A DNA stretch of 6,183 nt from Spirochaetales bacterium (lineage in GTDB: Bacteria; Spirochaetota; Spirochaetia; DTKZ01), in contig JAISAF010000477.1 in NCBI GenBank assembly GCA_031266855.1, forward strand, positions 1 to 6,183. Reading direction: 5' to 3'. A program made the position numbers and the translations under genes. This document shows positions 1 to 5,108 of the stretch, one piece after another. The notes below the pieces were generated by a model that was not told where the DNA came from, made no database searches, and saw nothing but the letters and a program-made list of their open reading frames with translations. Numbering within the stretch: position 1 is the first letter of the stretch; each line of letters begins with the position of its first letter.

Positions 1-30
1 GACCTGCTGCTTTTCAAAGAAACTGATTAA
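1..30 (+). CDS. C-terminal end of an unidentified upstream gene (partial)
   Basis: Frame 1 reads DLLLFKETD and then a TAA stop at 28-30. A clear hairpin terminator follows six bases later, as expected at the end of a transcription unit. Nine residues are far too few to name a family. Frame 2 is also open until about base 100, but it would run through the terminator hairpin, so frame 1 is preferred. The gene starts outside the window. Confidence 0.42.
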   Translation, partial: DLLLFKETD

Positions 31-35
31 TCATT

Positions 36-62
36 GGAAAGCCTTTGATATGGCTTTTTTTT
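36..62 (+). terminator. Rho-independent terminator after the upstream gene
   Basis: AAAGCC (38-43) pairs perfectly with GGCTTT (52-57) around the loop TTTGATAT, and an eight-T run (55-62) starts inside the right arm and continues past it. It lies just past the stop at 28-30. This separates the upstream gene from the rpmF operon. Confidence 0.75.
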
Positions 63-282
63 ACATCAACTATGGCTTCGTTTGAGACCACATCATACTT
101 TGTGGATCACCTCCAAAAACCGCTCCAGAACGCCGCTCAAAGCCGAAGAAGTTCCAGTGCAACGCCCCGTTTTCTCTTCCTTTTTTGCTTCTTCGCCCTT
201 GCCCGTCTCCGGCTTCGCGGTGAATCTTTTTCCATGATTTTGACGGCCTGTGTTCGCCGCTGGTGCGCGCGAGGGGCTGGTC

Positions 283-306
283 GCGAATTTGCATCCGCAA
301 ATTCGC
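283..306. repeat. Perfect 10-bp palindrome, copy A
   Basis: GCGAATTTGC, loop ATCC, GCAAATTCGC. An identical arm pair occurs in copy D (6122-6145), and a one-step variant in copy E (2320-2344). No T-run follows it, so it is not a terminator. Confidence 0.85.
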
Positions 307-457
307 TGCTCACCCATGCATCCTGGATAGTAGTGAAAATGCGCCCGAAGACGGTCGCTTTCCGATAGGTATTGGATTGTAGTGGGCGCTCACGCGCCCC
401 CGGAATCCCGCAGGAAAGCGCATCGGCACTTTCCGAGGAATTGGAACGGATAGCCCG

Positions 458-488
458 GTTTTTGGGCCGCGGGCCGCGGCCCAAAAAC
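458..488. repeat. Head palindrome of copy A, 14-bp perfect stem
   Basis: GTTTTTGGGCCGCG (458-471) pairs at every position with 475-488 around the loop GGC. The left flank GGAACGGATAGCCC and the right flank GCGCCCAAAT recur around the head palindromes of the other copies, while the core GGGCCGCG is unique to this one. The ends are T on the left and A on the right on both strands, the wrong polarity for an intrinsic terminator. Confidence 0.85.
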
Positions 489-514
489 GCGCCCAAATAT
501 AGGGAGAAGGGGAC

Positions 515-543
515 TTGACAATAAGCGCGCTATACAGTACTTT
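515..543 (+). promoter_or_regulatory. Probable sigma-70-type promoter of rpmF-acpP-rnc
   Basis: A perfect -35 box TTGACA (515-520) is followed by a 17-base spacer and a weak -10 box TACTTT (538-543), which matches consensus at three of six positions. The start of transcription would fall near 550, giving a leader of about 27 bases. The box begins 16 bases after copy A ends. The -35 call is strong and the -10 call is inferred from spacing. Confidence 0.6.
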
Positions 544-576
544 TTTTTCATTATTTTAAATTAAAGAGGTTGGATT

Positions 577-765
577 ATGGCAGTACCGAAGTATAAGCCT
601 TCGAAAGCGCGTACCCGTCGGCGGCATTCCATTAATCGGCGGCTGGATGTTCCGACGCTGGCGGTTTGTGGTAACTGTGGTAACAAGGGGCTGCCCCACC
701 GGGTTTGTCCTAAGTGCGGGTTTTACCGGGGAAAACAGGTTTTGGAAGCTGAAGAGTTGGCATAA
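577..765 (+). CDS. rpmF: 50S ribosomal protein L32 (bL32)
   Basis: This 62-residue protein is the usual length for L32, a structural protein of the large ribosomal subunit. The start MAVPKYKPSKARTRRRH is the family's basic N-terminus. Two CxxC pairs (C31/C34 and C44/C47) form the zinc ribbon of the cysteine-containing type of L32. It opens with ATG seven bases after the ribosome binding site AAAGAGG (563-569). It is first in the operon, and acpP begins 20 bases after its stop. The upstream DUF177/YceD gene that often accompanies rpmF is absent here, its place taken by repeat copy A. Paralogues without the cysteines exist in some bacteria as zinc-independent versions; this one is the zinc-binding form. 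Confidence 0.97.
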   Translation: MAVPKYKPSKARTRRRHSINRRLDVPTLAVCGNCGNKGLPHRVCPKCGFYRGKQVLEAEELA

Positions 766-770
766 AAATT

Positions 771-776
771 GGAGGG
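771..776 (+). promoter_or_regulatory. Ribosome binding site that decides the acpP start
   Basis: GGAGGG directly abuts an ATG at 777, leaving no spacing, but lies nine bases before the in-frame ATG at 786. That favours 786 as the true start, and the resulting 78 residues fit the family length. Confidence 0.75.
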
Positions 777-785
777 ATGAAAAAT

Positions 786-1022
786 ATGGATGAATTGTTT
801 GAGAAGGTAAAAAAGATCATTGCCGCTAAGCTTGAGATCAGCGAGGGCAAGATAACCGAGCAGTCTTCTTTCCGACAGGACCTTGGCGCCGATAGCCTGG
901 ATACGTACGAATTGGTTTATGCTATTGAAGAGGAAATGGGTATCAAGATTCCTGATGAGAAAGCGAACGAATTCGAGACGGTTGGCGATGCGCTGGAATT
1001 TATTAGAAGCCAGAAAAGCTAA
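786..1022 (+). CDS. acpP: Acyl carrier protein
   Basis: This is the small acidic carrier that holds growing fatty acyl chains as thioesters on a 4'-phosphopantetheine arm in cytoplasmic type II fatty acid synthesis. From ATG 786 it has 78 residues, the normal size. The modification serine is S37 in the motif GADSLDTYEL, at the start of the second helix. The more usual residue at the Tyr41 position is Val, and the Tyr form is one I associate with treponemes. The acidic segment AIEEEMGIKIPDE and the FETVGDALEFI ending are typical of the family. A three-residue longer start at 777 is possible but has no room for its ribosome binding site. The gene lies between rpmF and rnc, eight bases before the rnc start. 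The fab genes that often surround it are not present in this window. Confidence 0.97.
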   Translation: MDELFEKVKKIIAAKLEISEGKITEQSSFRQDLGADSLDTYELVYAIEEEMGIKIPDEKANEFETVGDALEFIRSQKS

Positions 1023-1030
1023 GAAATCGT

Positions 1031-1792
1031 GTGATTTGGAAGGCGAAAGCTGAGGGTTCCCGCGCGCGGGAGCTTAAACTTTTTGAAAAAACGACTGGAA
1101 TCAGGTTCAGGAGGGAAGACCTTCTGAACCTTGCTTTTGCTCACCGGTCTTTTTCCCACGAAAATCCTGGAAATATCGGGAACAACGAGCGTCTCGAATT
1201 TCTTGGGGATTCGGTTTTGGGTTTGGTTGTGAGCGAGTATCTGTTTACGGCTCTTCCGGGCAGGAGCGAGGGGGATTTGGCGAAGATCAAATCCTTTGTT
1301 GTCAGCGAGGATAGCCTTGCCGGTATTGCGCGGGGCTTGAAGGTCGATAACTTTATCCTTATTGGAAAGGGTGAGGAGTTTTCCGGCGGCAGGTCAAAAA
1401 AGGCTATTCTCGCGGATTGTCTTGAGGCGATTATCGGGGCCTATTTTCTTGATTCCGGTTTCAGGAAGTGCCGGGCTTTTATTTTAAGGTTCATTGTTCC
1501 TGAGATTACGAAGGTTCTGGAAAACAGGCACCGAAAGGATTTTAAGACTCTGCTCCAGGAGCATGTTCAGAAAATCTTCAAAACCTATCCTAAGTATGTG
1601 CTTGTGCAGAAAAGCGGTCCGGATCACGATAAGACGTTCTGGATGGAAGTGCATATCCGCGACAAGGTGTATGGCCCCGGTCAGGGGAAAAATAAAAAGG
1701 AAGCTGAACAGAACGCCGCGGCTATTGCGTATAACAAAATCGCGCCGGATGGGGACGGGGATTTGCCGTGCCCCGCGCACACAGAAATATAG
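1031..1792 (+). CDS. rnc: Ribonuclease III
   Basis: This endonuclease cleaves double-stranded RNA, processing rRNA precursors and some mRNAs. The 253 residues are slightly longer than the usual 220-250. The catalytic domain (about 16-160) has the signature NERLEFLGDS at 52-61. E56 and D60, with D129 and E132 in ADCLEAIIGA, are the four metal-binding residues expected of an active enzyme. A double-stranded RNA-binding domain follows from about 170 to 237 and ends in GKNKKEAEQNAA. The start is GTG: an in-frame TAG at 1004-1006 limits upstream extension and no other standard start fits. There is no good ribosome binding site, so translation may depend on coupling to acpP, whose stop is eight bases before. 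The last 16 residues are acidic and Pro/Cys-containing, outside the conserved domain. A strong hairpin lies inside codons 25-34. No clear terminator follows the stop. Confidence 0.96.
   Translation: MIWKAKAEGSRARELKLFEKTTGIRFRREDLLNLAFAHRSFSHENPGNIGNNERLEFLGDSVLGLVVSEYLFTALPGRSEGDLAKIKSFVVSEDSLAGIARGLKVDNFILIGKGEEFSGGRSKKAILADCLEAIIGAYFLDSGFRKCRAFILRFIVPEITKVLENRHRKDFKTLLQEHVQKIFKTYPKYVLVQKSGPDHDKTFWMEVHIRDKVYGPGQGKNKKEAEQNAAAIAYNKIAPDGDGDLPCPAHTEI
1103..1131 (+). other. RNA hairpin within the early rnc coding region
   Basis: AGGTTCAGGAGG (1103-1114) pairs with CCTTCTGAACCT (1120-1131) over 12 pairs with one G-U wobble, around the loop GAAGA. It spans rnc codons 25-34 and buries an internal GGAGG. 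The pairing is seen directly, but any regulatory role is inference. Confidence 0.5.
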
Positions 1793-1820
1793 ATAACCAC
1801 GAAGCCGGATAAGTAGAATA

Positions 1821-1835
1821 AGAGCCTGTTCAATA
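1821..1835 (+). repeat. 15-base direct repeat, left copy
   Basis: AGAGCCTGTTCAATA is identical to 2266-2280. The two copies bracket repeat copy B, and the flanking bases beyond them differ. Such an arrangement can mark a target-site duplication or the ends of a small mobile element, but no transposase gene is nearby. Confidence 0.7.
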
Positions 1836-1931
1836 ACTCATTTATAATTCGGAATTTGGGCGCATTCCGGGGGCGCTCAGGGCGCCCGCTACAATCCCAT
1901 ACCTATCGGAAAGCGACCGTCTTCGGGCGCA

Positions 1932-1954
1932 TTTTTGGCGCAAAGCGCCAAAAA
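1932..1954. repeat. Head palindrome of copy B, 10-bp perfect stem
   Basis: TTTTTGGCGC, loop AAA, GCGCCAAAAA. It is flanked by TTCGGGCGCA on the left and CCGGGCTTTCCGCTCCAA on the right, the same frame as in the other copies, but with its own core. Confidence 0.85.
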
Positions 1955-1978
1955 CCGGGCTTTCCGCTCCAAGTCCTC

Positions 1979-1998
1979 GGATTTGCCGATGCAAATCC
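1979..1998. repeat. 8-bp palindrome, copy B
   Basis: GGATTTGC, loop CGAT, GCAAATCC. It sits between two spacer motifs (1955-1976 and 2000-2021). It shares the ATTTGC/GCAAAT core with the palindromes at 283-306, 2320-2344 and 2430-2452. Confidence 0.8.
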
Positions 1999-2074
1999 TG
2001 CGGGCTTTCCGCTACAATCCCTTGCGCGCGCACCAGCGCTAAGGAAGAAGAAATTCACCGCGAAGCCGGAGACT

Positions 2075-2186
2075 GGCAAGGGCGAAGATGGGCAAGGGCG
2101 AAGATGGGCAAGGGCGGGAATGGGCAAGGGCGGGAATGGGCCAGGGCGGGGATGGGTAAGGGCGGGAATGGGCCAGGGCGGGGAAG
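2075..2186 (+). repeat. 16-bp tandem repeat, seven units
   Basis: The units begin at 2075, 2091, 2107, 2123, 2139, 2155 and 2171. The first two are GGCAAGGGCGAAGATG and the next two GGCAAGGGCGGGAATG. The fifth and sixth carry GGCC and GGTA variants, and the last diverges at its final bases. A period of 16 shifts the reading frame at each unit, which argues against a protein repeat. Copy A carries only one related unit, so the array grew within copy B. Confidence 0.9.
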
Positions 2187-2265
2187 AAAAAAAAGGAAGA
2201 AGAAAAATGAGGGTTTGTGCCGGAATTTATTTTTATATCAAAGCTCTTTGCTGCTAACCCGGCTT

Positions 2266-2280
2266 AGAGCCTGTTCAATA
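2266..2280 (+). repeat. 15-base direct repeat, right copy
   Basis: AGAGCCTGTTCAATA is identical to 1821-1835. It lies between the end of copy B and the tail of copy E. Confidence 0.7.
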
Positions 2281-2319
2281 TCTGGTAAAATCCTGGGCGC
2301 GCAAGGGAGGGGGGTGGCC

Positions 2320-2344
2320 GCGAATTTGCATTCTGCAAATTCGC
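2320..2344. repeat. 11-bp palindrome, copy E
   Basis: GCGAATTTGCA, loop TTC, TGCAAATTCGC. It is a variant of 283-306 with one more base pair on each side of the loop. Pairing is complete in both versions. Confidence 0.85.
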
Positions 2345-2378
2345 TCGCTGCGCGGCGCACGGGATTGGAGCGGAAATC

Positions 2379-2397
2379 CTTTTGGCGTAGCCAAAAG
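2379..2397. repeat. 8-bp palindrome, copy E
   Basis: CTTTTGGC, loop GTA, GCCAAAAG. It lies between two spacer motifs, in the same slot as TTACCGC/GCGGTAA in copy D (6059-6087) and GGATTTGC/GCAAATCC in copy B. Confidence 0.8.
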
Positions 2398-2416
2398 ATT
2401 GAAGCGGAAAGCCCGG

Positions 2417-2465
2417 TTTTTTGCGGTTTGGGAATTTGCGGCGCAAATTCCCTGACCGCAAAAAA
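2417..2465. repeat. Head palindrome of copy E, two nested perfect stems
   Basis: The outer arms TTTTTTGCGGT (2417-2427) and ACCGCAAAAAA (2455-2465) pair over 11 bp. The inner arms GGGAATTTGC (2430-2439) and GCAAATTCCC (2443-2452) pair over 10 bp around the loop GGC. A 2x2 interior mismatch separates them. The inner stem resembles the separate ATTTGC palindromes, as if one palindrome sits inside another. Confidence 0.88.
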
Positions 2466-2527
2466 TGCGCCCAAATTCCGATAGTGAAGCAAAATTATAG
2501 AGATGCGGTATTTCATGTTTTCGCTTC

Positions 2528-2557
2528 TTTACAAGCCTTCCTCCCGCGGATTATAGT
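2528..2557 (+). promoter_or_regulatory. Probable promoter of nadK-recN operon
   Basis: The -35 box TTTACA (2528-2533) matches consensus at five of six positions. The spacer is 18 bases, and the -10 box TATAGT (2552-2557) also matches five of six. The predicted transcription start, about 2563-2565, coincides with the nadK start codons GTG 2561 and ATG 2564. This suggests a leaderless message. Confidence 0.55.
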
Positions 2558-2560
2558 ACA

Positions 2561-3424
2561 GTGATGAATATGCCCCGGAACGTGAGGACTGTTTTAATCA
2601 TAGCGAATCTTGATAAAGACGGCGCCGCGGTTTTACTGGAAGAAATGCATGCGTACTTTGCCGCCAGGGGAATGAAGGTGTCGGTGATTTCCTTTAGCGG
2701 AAAACCTTCGCCGCCGGAGGCGGGTTCGCATGATCTCGCGATTTCGTTGGGCGGCGACGGGACAGTGCTGTACTGCGCGCGGCTTCTGGCGGGGAAGAAT
2801 ATTCCGATTCTGCCGGTGAATCTGGGGAACTTTGGTTTTATTACGGAAATTCCCAAGGAAGAATGGAAGGATGCTTTCGAGAAGTATGAGGCGGGAAAAC
2901 TGCGTGTGGGAAGGCGTGTGCTTCTGCAAATACGGGTCCTGCGCGGGGGGGACGGGGTTTTTGCCGTGACGGCGCTGAACGATTTGGTGATTTCATCGGG
3001 AAGTATTTCAAAACTGTTGCGGCTTTCGGCTTTTGTATCCGGGTATCCGATTGTGCGCTACCGGGCGGACGGGGTAATTGTGTCAACTCCTACCGGCTCG
3101 ACGGCATATTCGGCGGCGGCTGGGGGGCCGATGCTTCATCCTGAAATGGAAGCGTTGCAGCTTGTACCGATTTGTCCTTTCAGCCTGTCATACAGGCCGC
3201 TGGTGATTCCCGCTTCGGAGGAGGTGTCGATTCAGGTCGAGGAGGGGCAGCGGGCGGATGTGATACTGACTGCCGACGGGCAGGATGTTTTTCTTCTGCG
3301 TGAAAACGATGTAATTCAGGCTTCGGTGGCGGGAACGCGGGTAGGGATTATCCAGTCTGACAGGCGGAGTTTTTATACGGTTTTGAAGGAGAAGCTGGGC
3401 TGGTCGGGAGGCCCCAATGCTTGA
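2561..3424 (+). CDS. nadK: NAD kinase
   Basis: This cytoplasmic enzyme phosphorylates the 2'-OH of NAD's adenosine ribose, with ATP or polyphosphate, to make NADP. The 287 residues are the usual bacterial length. The N-terminal Rossmann-like half carries GGDGT (64-68), with the catalytic Asp66, and NLGNFGF (87-93). The NAD-binding pair is Asn140-Asp141 where many family members have Asn-Glu. The C-terminal beta half has DGVIVSTPTGSTAY (170-183), then AAGGP, and later a TADGQ. The start is uncertain among GTG 2561, ATG 2564 and ATG 2570: none has a ribosome binding site, and the promoter overlaps the start, so the message may be leaderless. A later ATG at 2645 would remove the first beta strand VRTVLIIAN. 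Its stop overlaps the recN start by eight bases. NAD kinase followed by recN is a common bacterial pairing. Confidence 0.96.
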   Translation: MMNMPRNVRTVLIIANLDKDGAAVLLEEMHAYFAARGMKVSVISFSGKPSPPEAGSHDLAISLGGDGTVLYCARLLAGKNIPILPVNLGNFGFITEIPKEEWKDAFEKYEAGKLRVGRRVLLQIRVLRGGDGVFAVTALNDLVISSGSISKLLRLSAFVSGYPIVRYRADGVIVSTPTGSTAYSAAAGGPMLHPEMEALQLVPICPFSLSYRPLVIPASEEVSIQVEEGQRADVILTADGQDVFLLRENDVIQASVAGTRVGIIQSDRRSFYTVLKEKLGWSGGPNA

Positions 3425-5108
3425 AGAACTGCATGTGCGTAATTACGCGCTGATTGACAATATCCATGTTAATTTTCCGTCCGGGTTTTGCGTTTTAACC
3501 GGCGAGACCGGCGCGGGAAAGTCCATTCTTGCCGGCGCTTTAAGCCTGCTTCTGGGCGGCCGGGCGGGGGAGGATATTATCCGCGGCGGTGCGGATGAGA
3601 CCGAGGTTTCCGGCGTTTTCCGTGTTACCGGGAACAGAGACGCGCAGGCCTGGCTTGCCGAAAGGCAGATTTCGGACGAGGAGGGCAGCGTACTTGTGCG
3701 CAGGGTGATAAAGCGCTCCGGCAGGGGCGGCGTTTTTATTGGTTCGTCCGCGGCTTCCGTTTCCGACCTCCAGGGTTTTACGGCCCTGCTTGTTGACCTG
3801 CACAGCCAGCACGAACACCAGTCGCTTTTTTCGGTGGAAAATCACCGCCGTTTTCTGGATCGCTATGCCGGCCTGGAAGAACGGGTAGGGGCTTTTACGC
3901 TCCGCTTCGCGGAACTGGCCGGGCTGCGCGAAAAGTACGCGAAGCTGGCGGAGGCGGAGGAAGGGCGGCAGCGGGATATGGAGCTTCTTTCCTTTGCGGT
4001 ACAGGAGATTGGCGACGCGGGTTTACAGGATGGCGAGGAAGAGAGGCTCGCGGCTGAACGGAAGATCCTGCACGAACATGAAAAACTCGTGGCCCAGCTT
4101 GAGGAAGCCTCCGGCAGTCTGGCTGAAAGCGGCGCGGGAGCCGTCAGTCTTGTGCGGAAGGCTCTTACGGCGGTGAAGGCCGCCGCCGCGATAGACGCGA
4201 AACTTGGGGAGGCTGGCGCGCGGCTTGAGAATATTTTTTTTGAACTTGAGGATGTTACGGGGGTGATTAAAGATGCCCGGCCGGACAGCTTTGATCCTGA
4301 AAGGCTTGAGGCTATTGAGGAGCGGCTTGCCCTGATTCAGCGTTTGAGAAAAAAGTACGGCGGCGGCGTTGCGGATGTTCTTGCCTACCGCGGGGAGTCT
4401 GAAAAAAAGCTGGAAACCCTGACGAACTTCGATGAGGAAAAAAGCCGTCTTGAAACCGCCATGAAAATCCGCGAACAGGAGCTTCTTGCCGAGGCGGCGA
4501 AAATCTCCGAGGCGCGGAGGGCCGCGGCTCAGGGTCTGACGAAGGAAATCGAGGCAGCCCTGGCCGGCCTGGGCATGAAGAAAATACGTTTTTCCGTGCC
4601 AGTGGAGAAAAAGGAATCAACTCAGGGCCGGCCGGTCTGCGGCCCCTACGGGCTTGACCTTATTTCTTTTTTGATAGCCCCAAATCCCGGCGAGCCTTTG
4701 AAACCTTTGAAATCCATCGCTTCGGGCGGCGAACTCTCCCGCGTGATGCTGGCAATCAGGACGATCCTGGCGGAACAGGACGATATCGGCTGCCTGATTT
4801 TTGACGAAATCGATACCGGCATAGGCGGCGAGGTGGCGGTGGGAGTGGGGGAATTCCTGCGGCGGCTTTCCGCCCACAAGCAGGTTCTGGTTATTACTCA
4901 TCTGGCCTCCATTGCGGTACAGGCGGGAGGGCACTTGAGGATTGAAAAAAGAATAGACAAGGAGAGAACTTTCACCGATATTATAAGTATTGAAGGAACT
5001 CAGAGAGTACAGGAAATCGCGCGTATGCTCTCTGGTGAACCGGAAGGGGCTGCCTCAATGAGGCATGCGGAGGAGCTTCTTAGGAAATATTCAGTATGGG
5101 AAAAATAA
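3417..5108 (+). CDS. recN: DNA repair protein RecN (SMC-like ATPase)
   Basis: RecN is a cytoplasmic SMC-family ATPase that acts early in double-strand break repair by recombination, tethering DNA ends or sister molecules. The 563 residues are the normal length. The N-terminal ATPase half has Walker A GETGAGKS (29-36) and the RecN-type segment LHSQHEHQ (128-135). A central coiled-coil region, rich in Glu, Ala, Arg and Lys, runs roughly from 150 to 390. The C-terminal half has the ABC signature SGGELSR (436-442), Walker B CLIFDEIDTG with D463 and E464, and the switch histidine H495 in ITHLAS. All ATPase motifs are intact. The start ATG lies five bases after GGGAGG (3406-3411), inside the end of nadK, which implies translational coupling. 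The gene is longer and more G+C-rich than the genes around it, with no frameshift visible. Confidence 0.97.
   Translation: MLEELHVRNYALIDNIHVNFPSGFCVLTGETGAGKSILAGALSLLLGGRAGEDIIRGGADETEVSGVFRVTGNRDAQAWLAERQISDEEGSVLVRRVIKRSGRGGVFIGSSAASVSDLQGFTALLVDLHSQHEHQSLFSVENHRRFLDRYAGLEERVGAFTLRFAELAGLREKYAKLAEAEEGRQRDMELLSFAVQEIGDAGLQDGEEERLAAERKILHEHEKLVAQLEEASGSLAESGAGAVSLVRKALTAVKAAAAIDAKLGEAGARLENIFFELEDVTGVIKDARPDSFDPERLEAIEERLALIQRLRKKYGGGVADVLAYRGESEKKLETLTNFDEEKSRLETAMKIREQELLAEAAKISEARRAAAQGLTKEIEAALAGLGMKKIRFSVPVEKKESTQGRPVCGPYGLDLISFLIAPNPGEPLKPLKSIASGGELSRVMLAIRTILAEQDDIGCLIFDEIDTGIGGEVAVGVGEFLRRLSAHKQVLVITHLASIAVQAGGHLRIEKRIDKERTFTDIISIEGTQRVQEIARMLSGEPEGAASMRHAEELLRKYSVWEK

Larger units (their letters stand above)
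171..499 (-). repeat. Modular palindromic repeat, copy A (minus orientation)
   Basis: Read on the minus strand, it starts with the head motif TATTTGGGCGC (499-489). It then runs through the head palindrome (458-488), a spacer motif (440-458), small palindromes (413-434 and 384-399), a second spacer motif (374-386), a third (324-335), the palindrome 283-306, and a tail with a single 16-base GGCAAGGGCGAAGA unit. Bases 336-406 match the reverse complement of 1862-1935 in copy B almost throughout. Bases 190-225 match 2053-2088 at about 35 of 36 positions, and 273-335 match 6093-6155 of copy D at 61 of 63. The AT-richer stretch 63-170 holds nothing I can identify. Open frames across this copy lack ribosome binding sites and are not called as genes. 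Confidence 0.85.
1850..2220 (+). repeat. Modular palindromic repeat, copy B (plus orientation)
   Basis: It starts 57 bases after the rnc stop with the head motif CGGAATTTGGGCGCAT (1850-1865). The order is a GGGCGC palindrome (1871-1887), a spacer motif (1884-1898), the head palindrome (1932-1954), a spacer (1955-1976), a palindrome (1979-1998), a spacer (2000-2021), the conserved tail ATTCACCGCGAAGCCGGA (2053-2070), the 16-bp tandem array, and an A-rich end shared loosely with copy A. It is the inverse of copy A but expanded by the tandem array. A shorter remnant, ACCACGAAGCCGGA, lies right after the rnc stop at about 1796-1809. Together with copy E it fills the 768-base gap between rnc and nadK, where I find no convincing gene. 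Confidence 0.85.
2292..2484 (-). repeat. Modular palindromic repeat, copy E (minus orientation)
   Basis: On the + strand the order is a palindrome (2320-2344), a spacer GGGATTGGAGCGGAAATCC (2361-2379), a palindrome (2379-2397), a spacer GATTGAAGCGGAAAGCCCGG (2397-2416), the head palindrome (2417-2465), and the head motif ATGCGCCCAAATTCCG (2465-2480). That last motif is the exact reverse complement of 1850-1865 in copy B. The long tail with CACCGCGAAGCCGGA seen in A and B is missing, so this copy is shorter. Its head faces nadK and ends 77 bases before that gene's first possible start codon. Confidence 0.85.

Noticed and set aside
45..368. Plus-strand open frame of 107 codons upstream of rpmF
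   Set aside because: It starts inside the terminator hairpin, crosses the inverted repeat tail, and has no ribosome binding site.
137..496. Minus-strand open frame of 119 codons
   Set aside because: It lies wholly in repeat copy A. It shares the peptide TYRKATVFGRIF with a frame in copy B only because the repeat DNA is the same. There is no ribosome binding site and composition is biased to Arg and Lys.
544..576. Riboswitch or L32/L20-type autoregulatory leader before rpmF
   Set aside because: The predicted leader is only about 27 AT-rich bases with no stable fold.
777..785. Earlier acpP start at ATG 777
   Set aside because: The ribosome binding site GGAGGG ends at 776, leaving no spacing; ATG 786 has nine bases and gives the typical protein length.
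1856..2257. Plus-strand open frame of 133 codons, and another at 2104-2484
   Set aside because: Both run through palindromes and the 16-bp tandem array. Low-complexity Gly/Arg/Lys composition, no ribosome binding site, and no resemblance to a known family.
1850..2484. CRISPR array
   Set aside because: The repeated motif is degenerate, occurs in both orientations, and the intervening sequences are palindromes of varying length. No cas genes are present.
2645..2647. Internal ATG as nadK start
   Set aside because: It is preceded by a GGAAG-like sequence, but starting there would remove the first beta strand of the NAD kinase fold.
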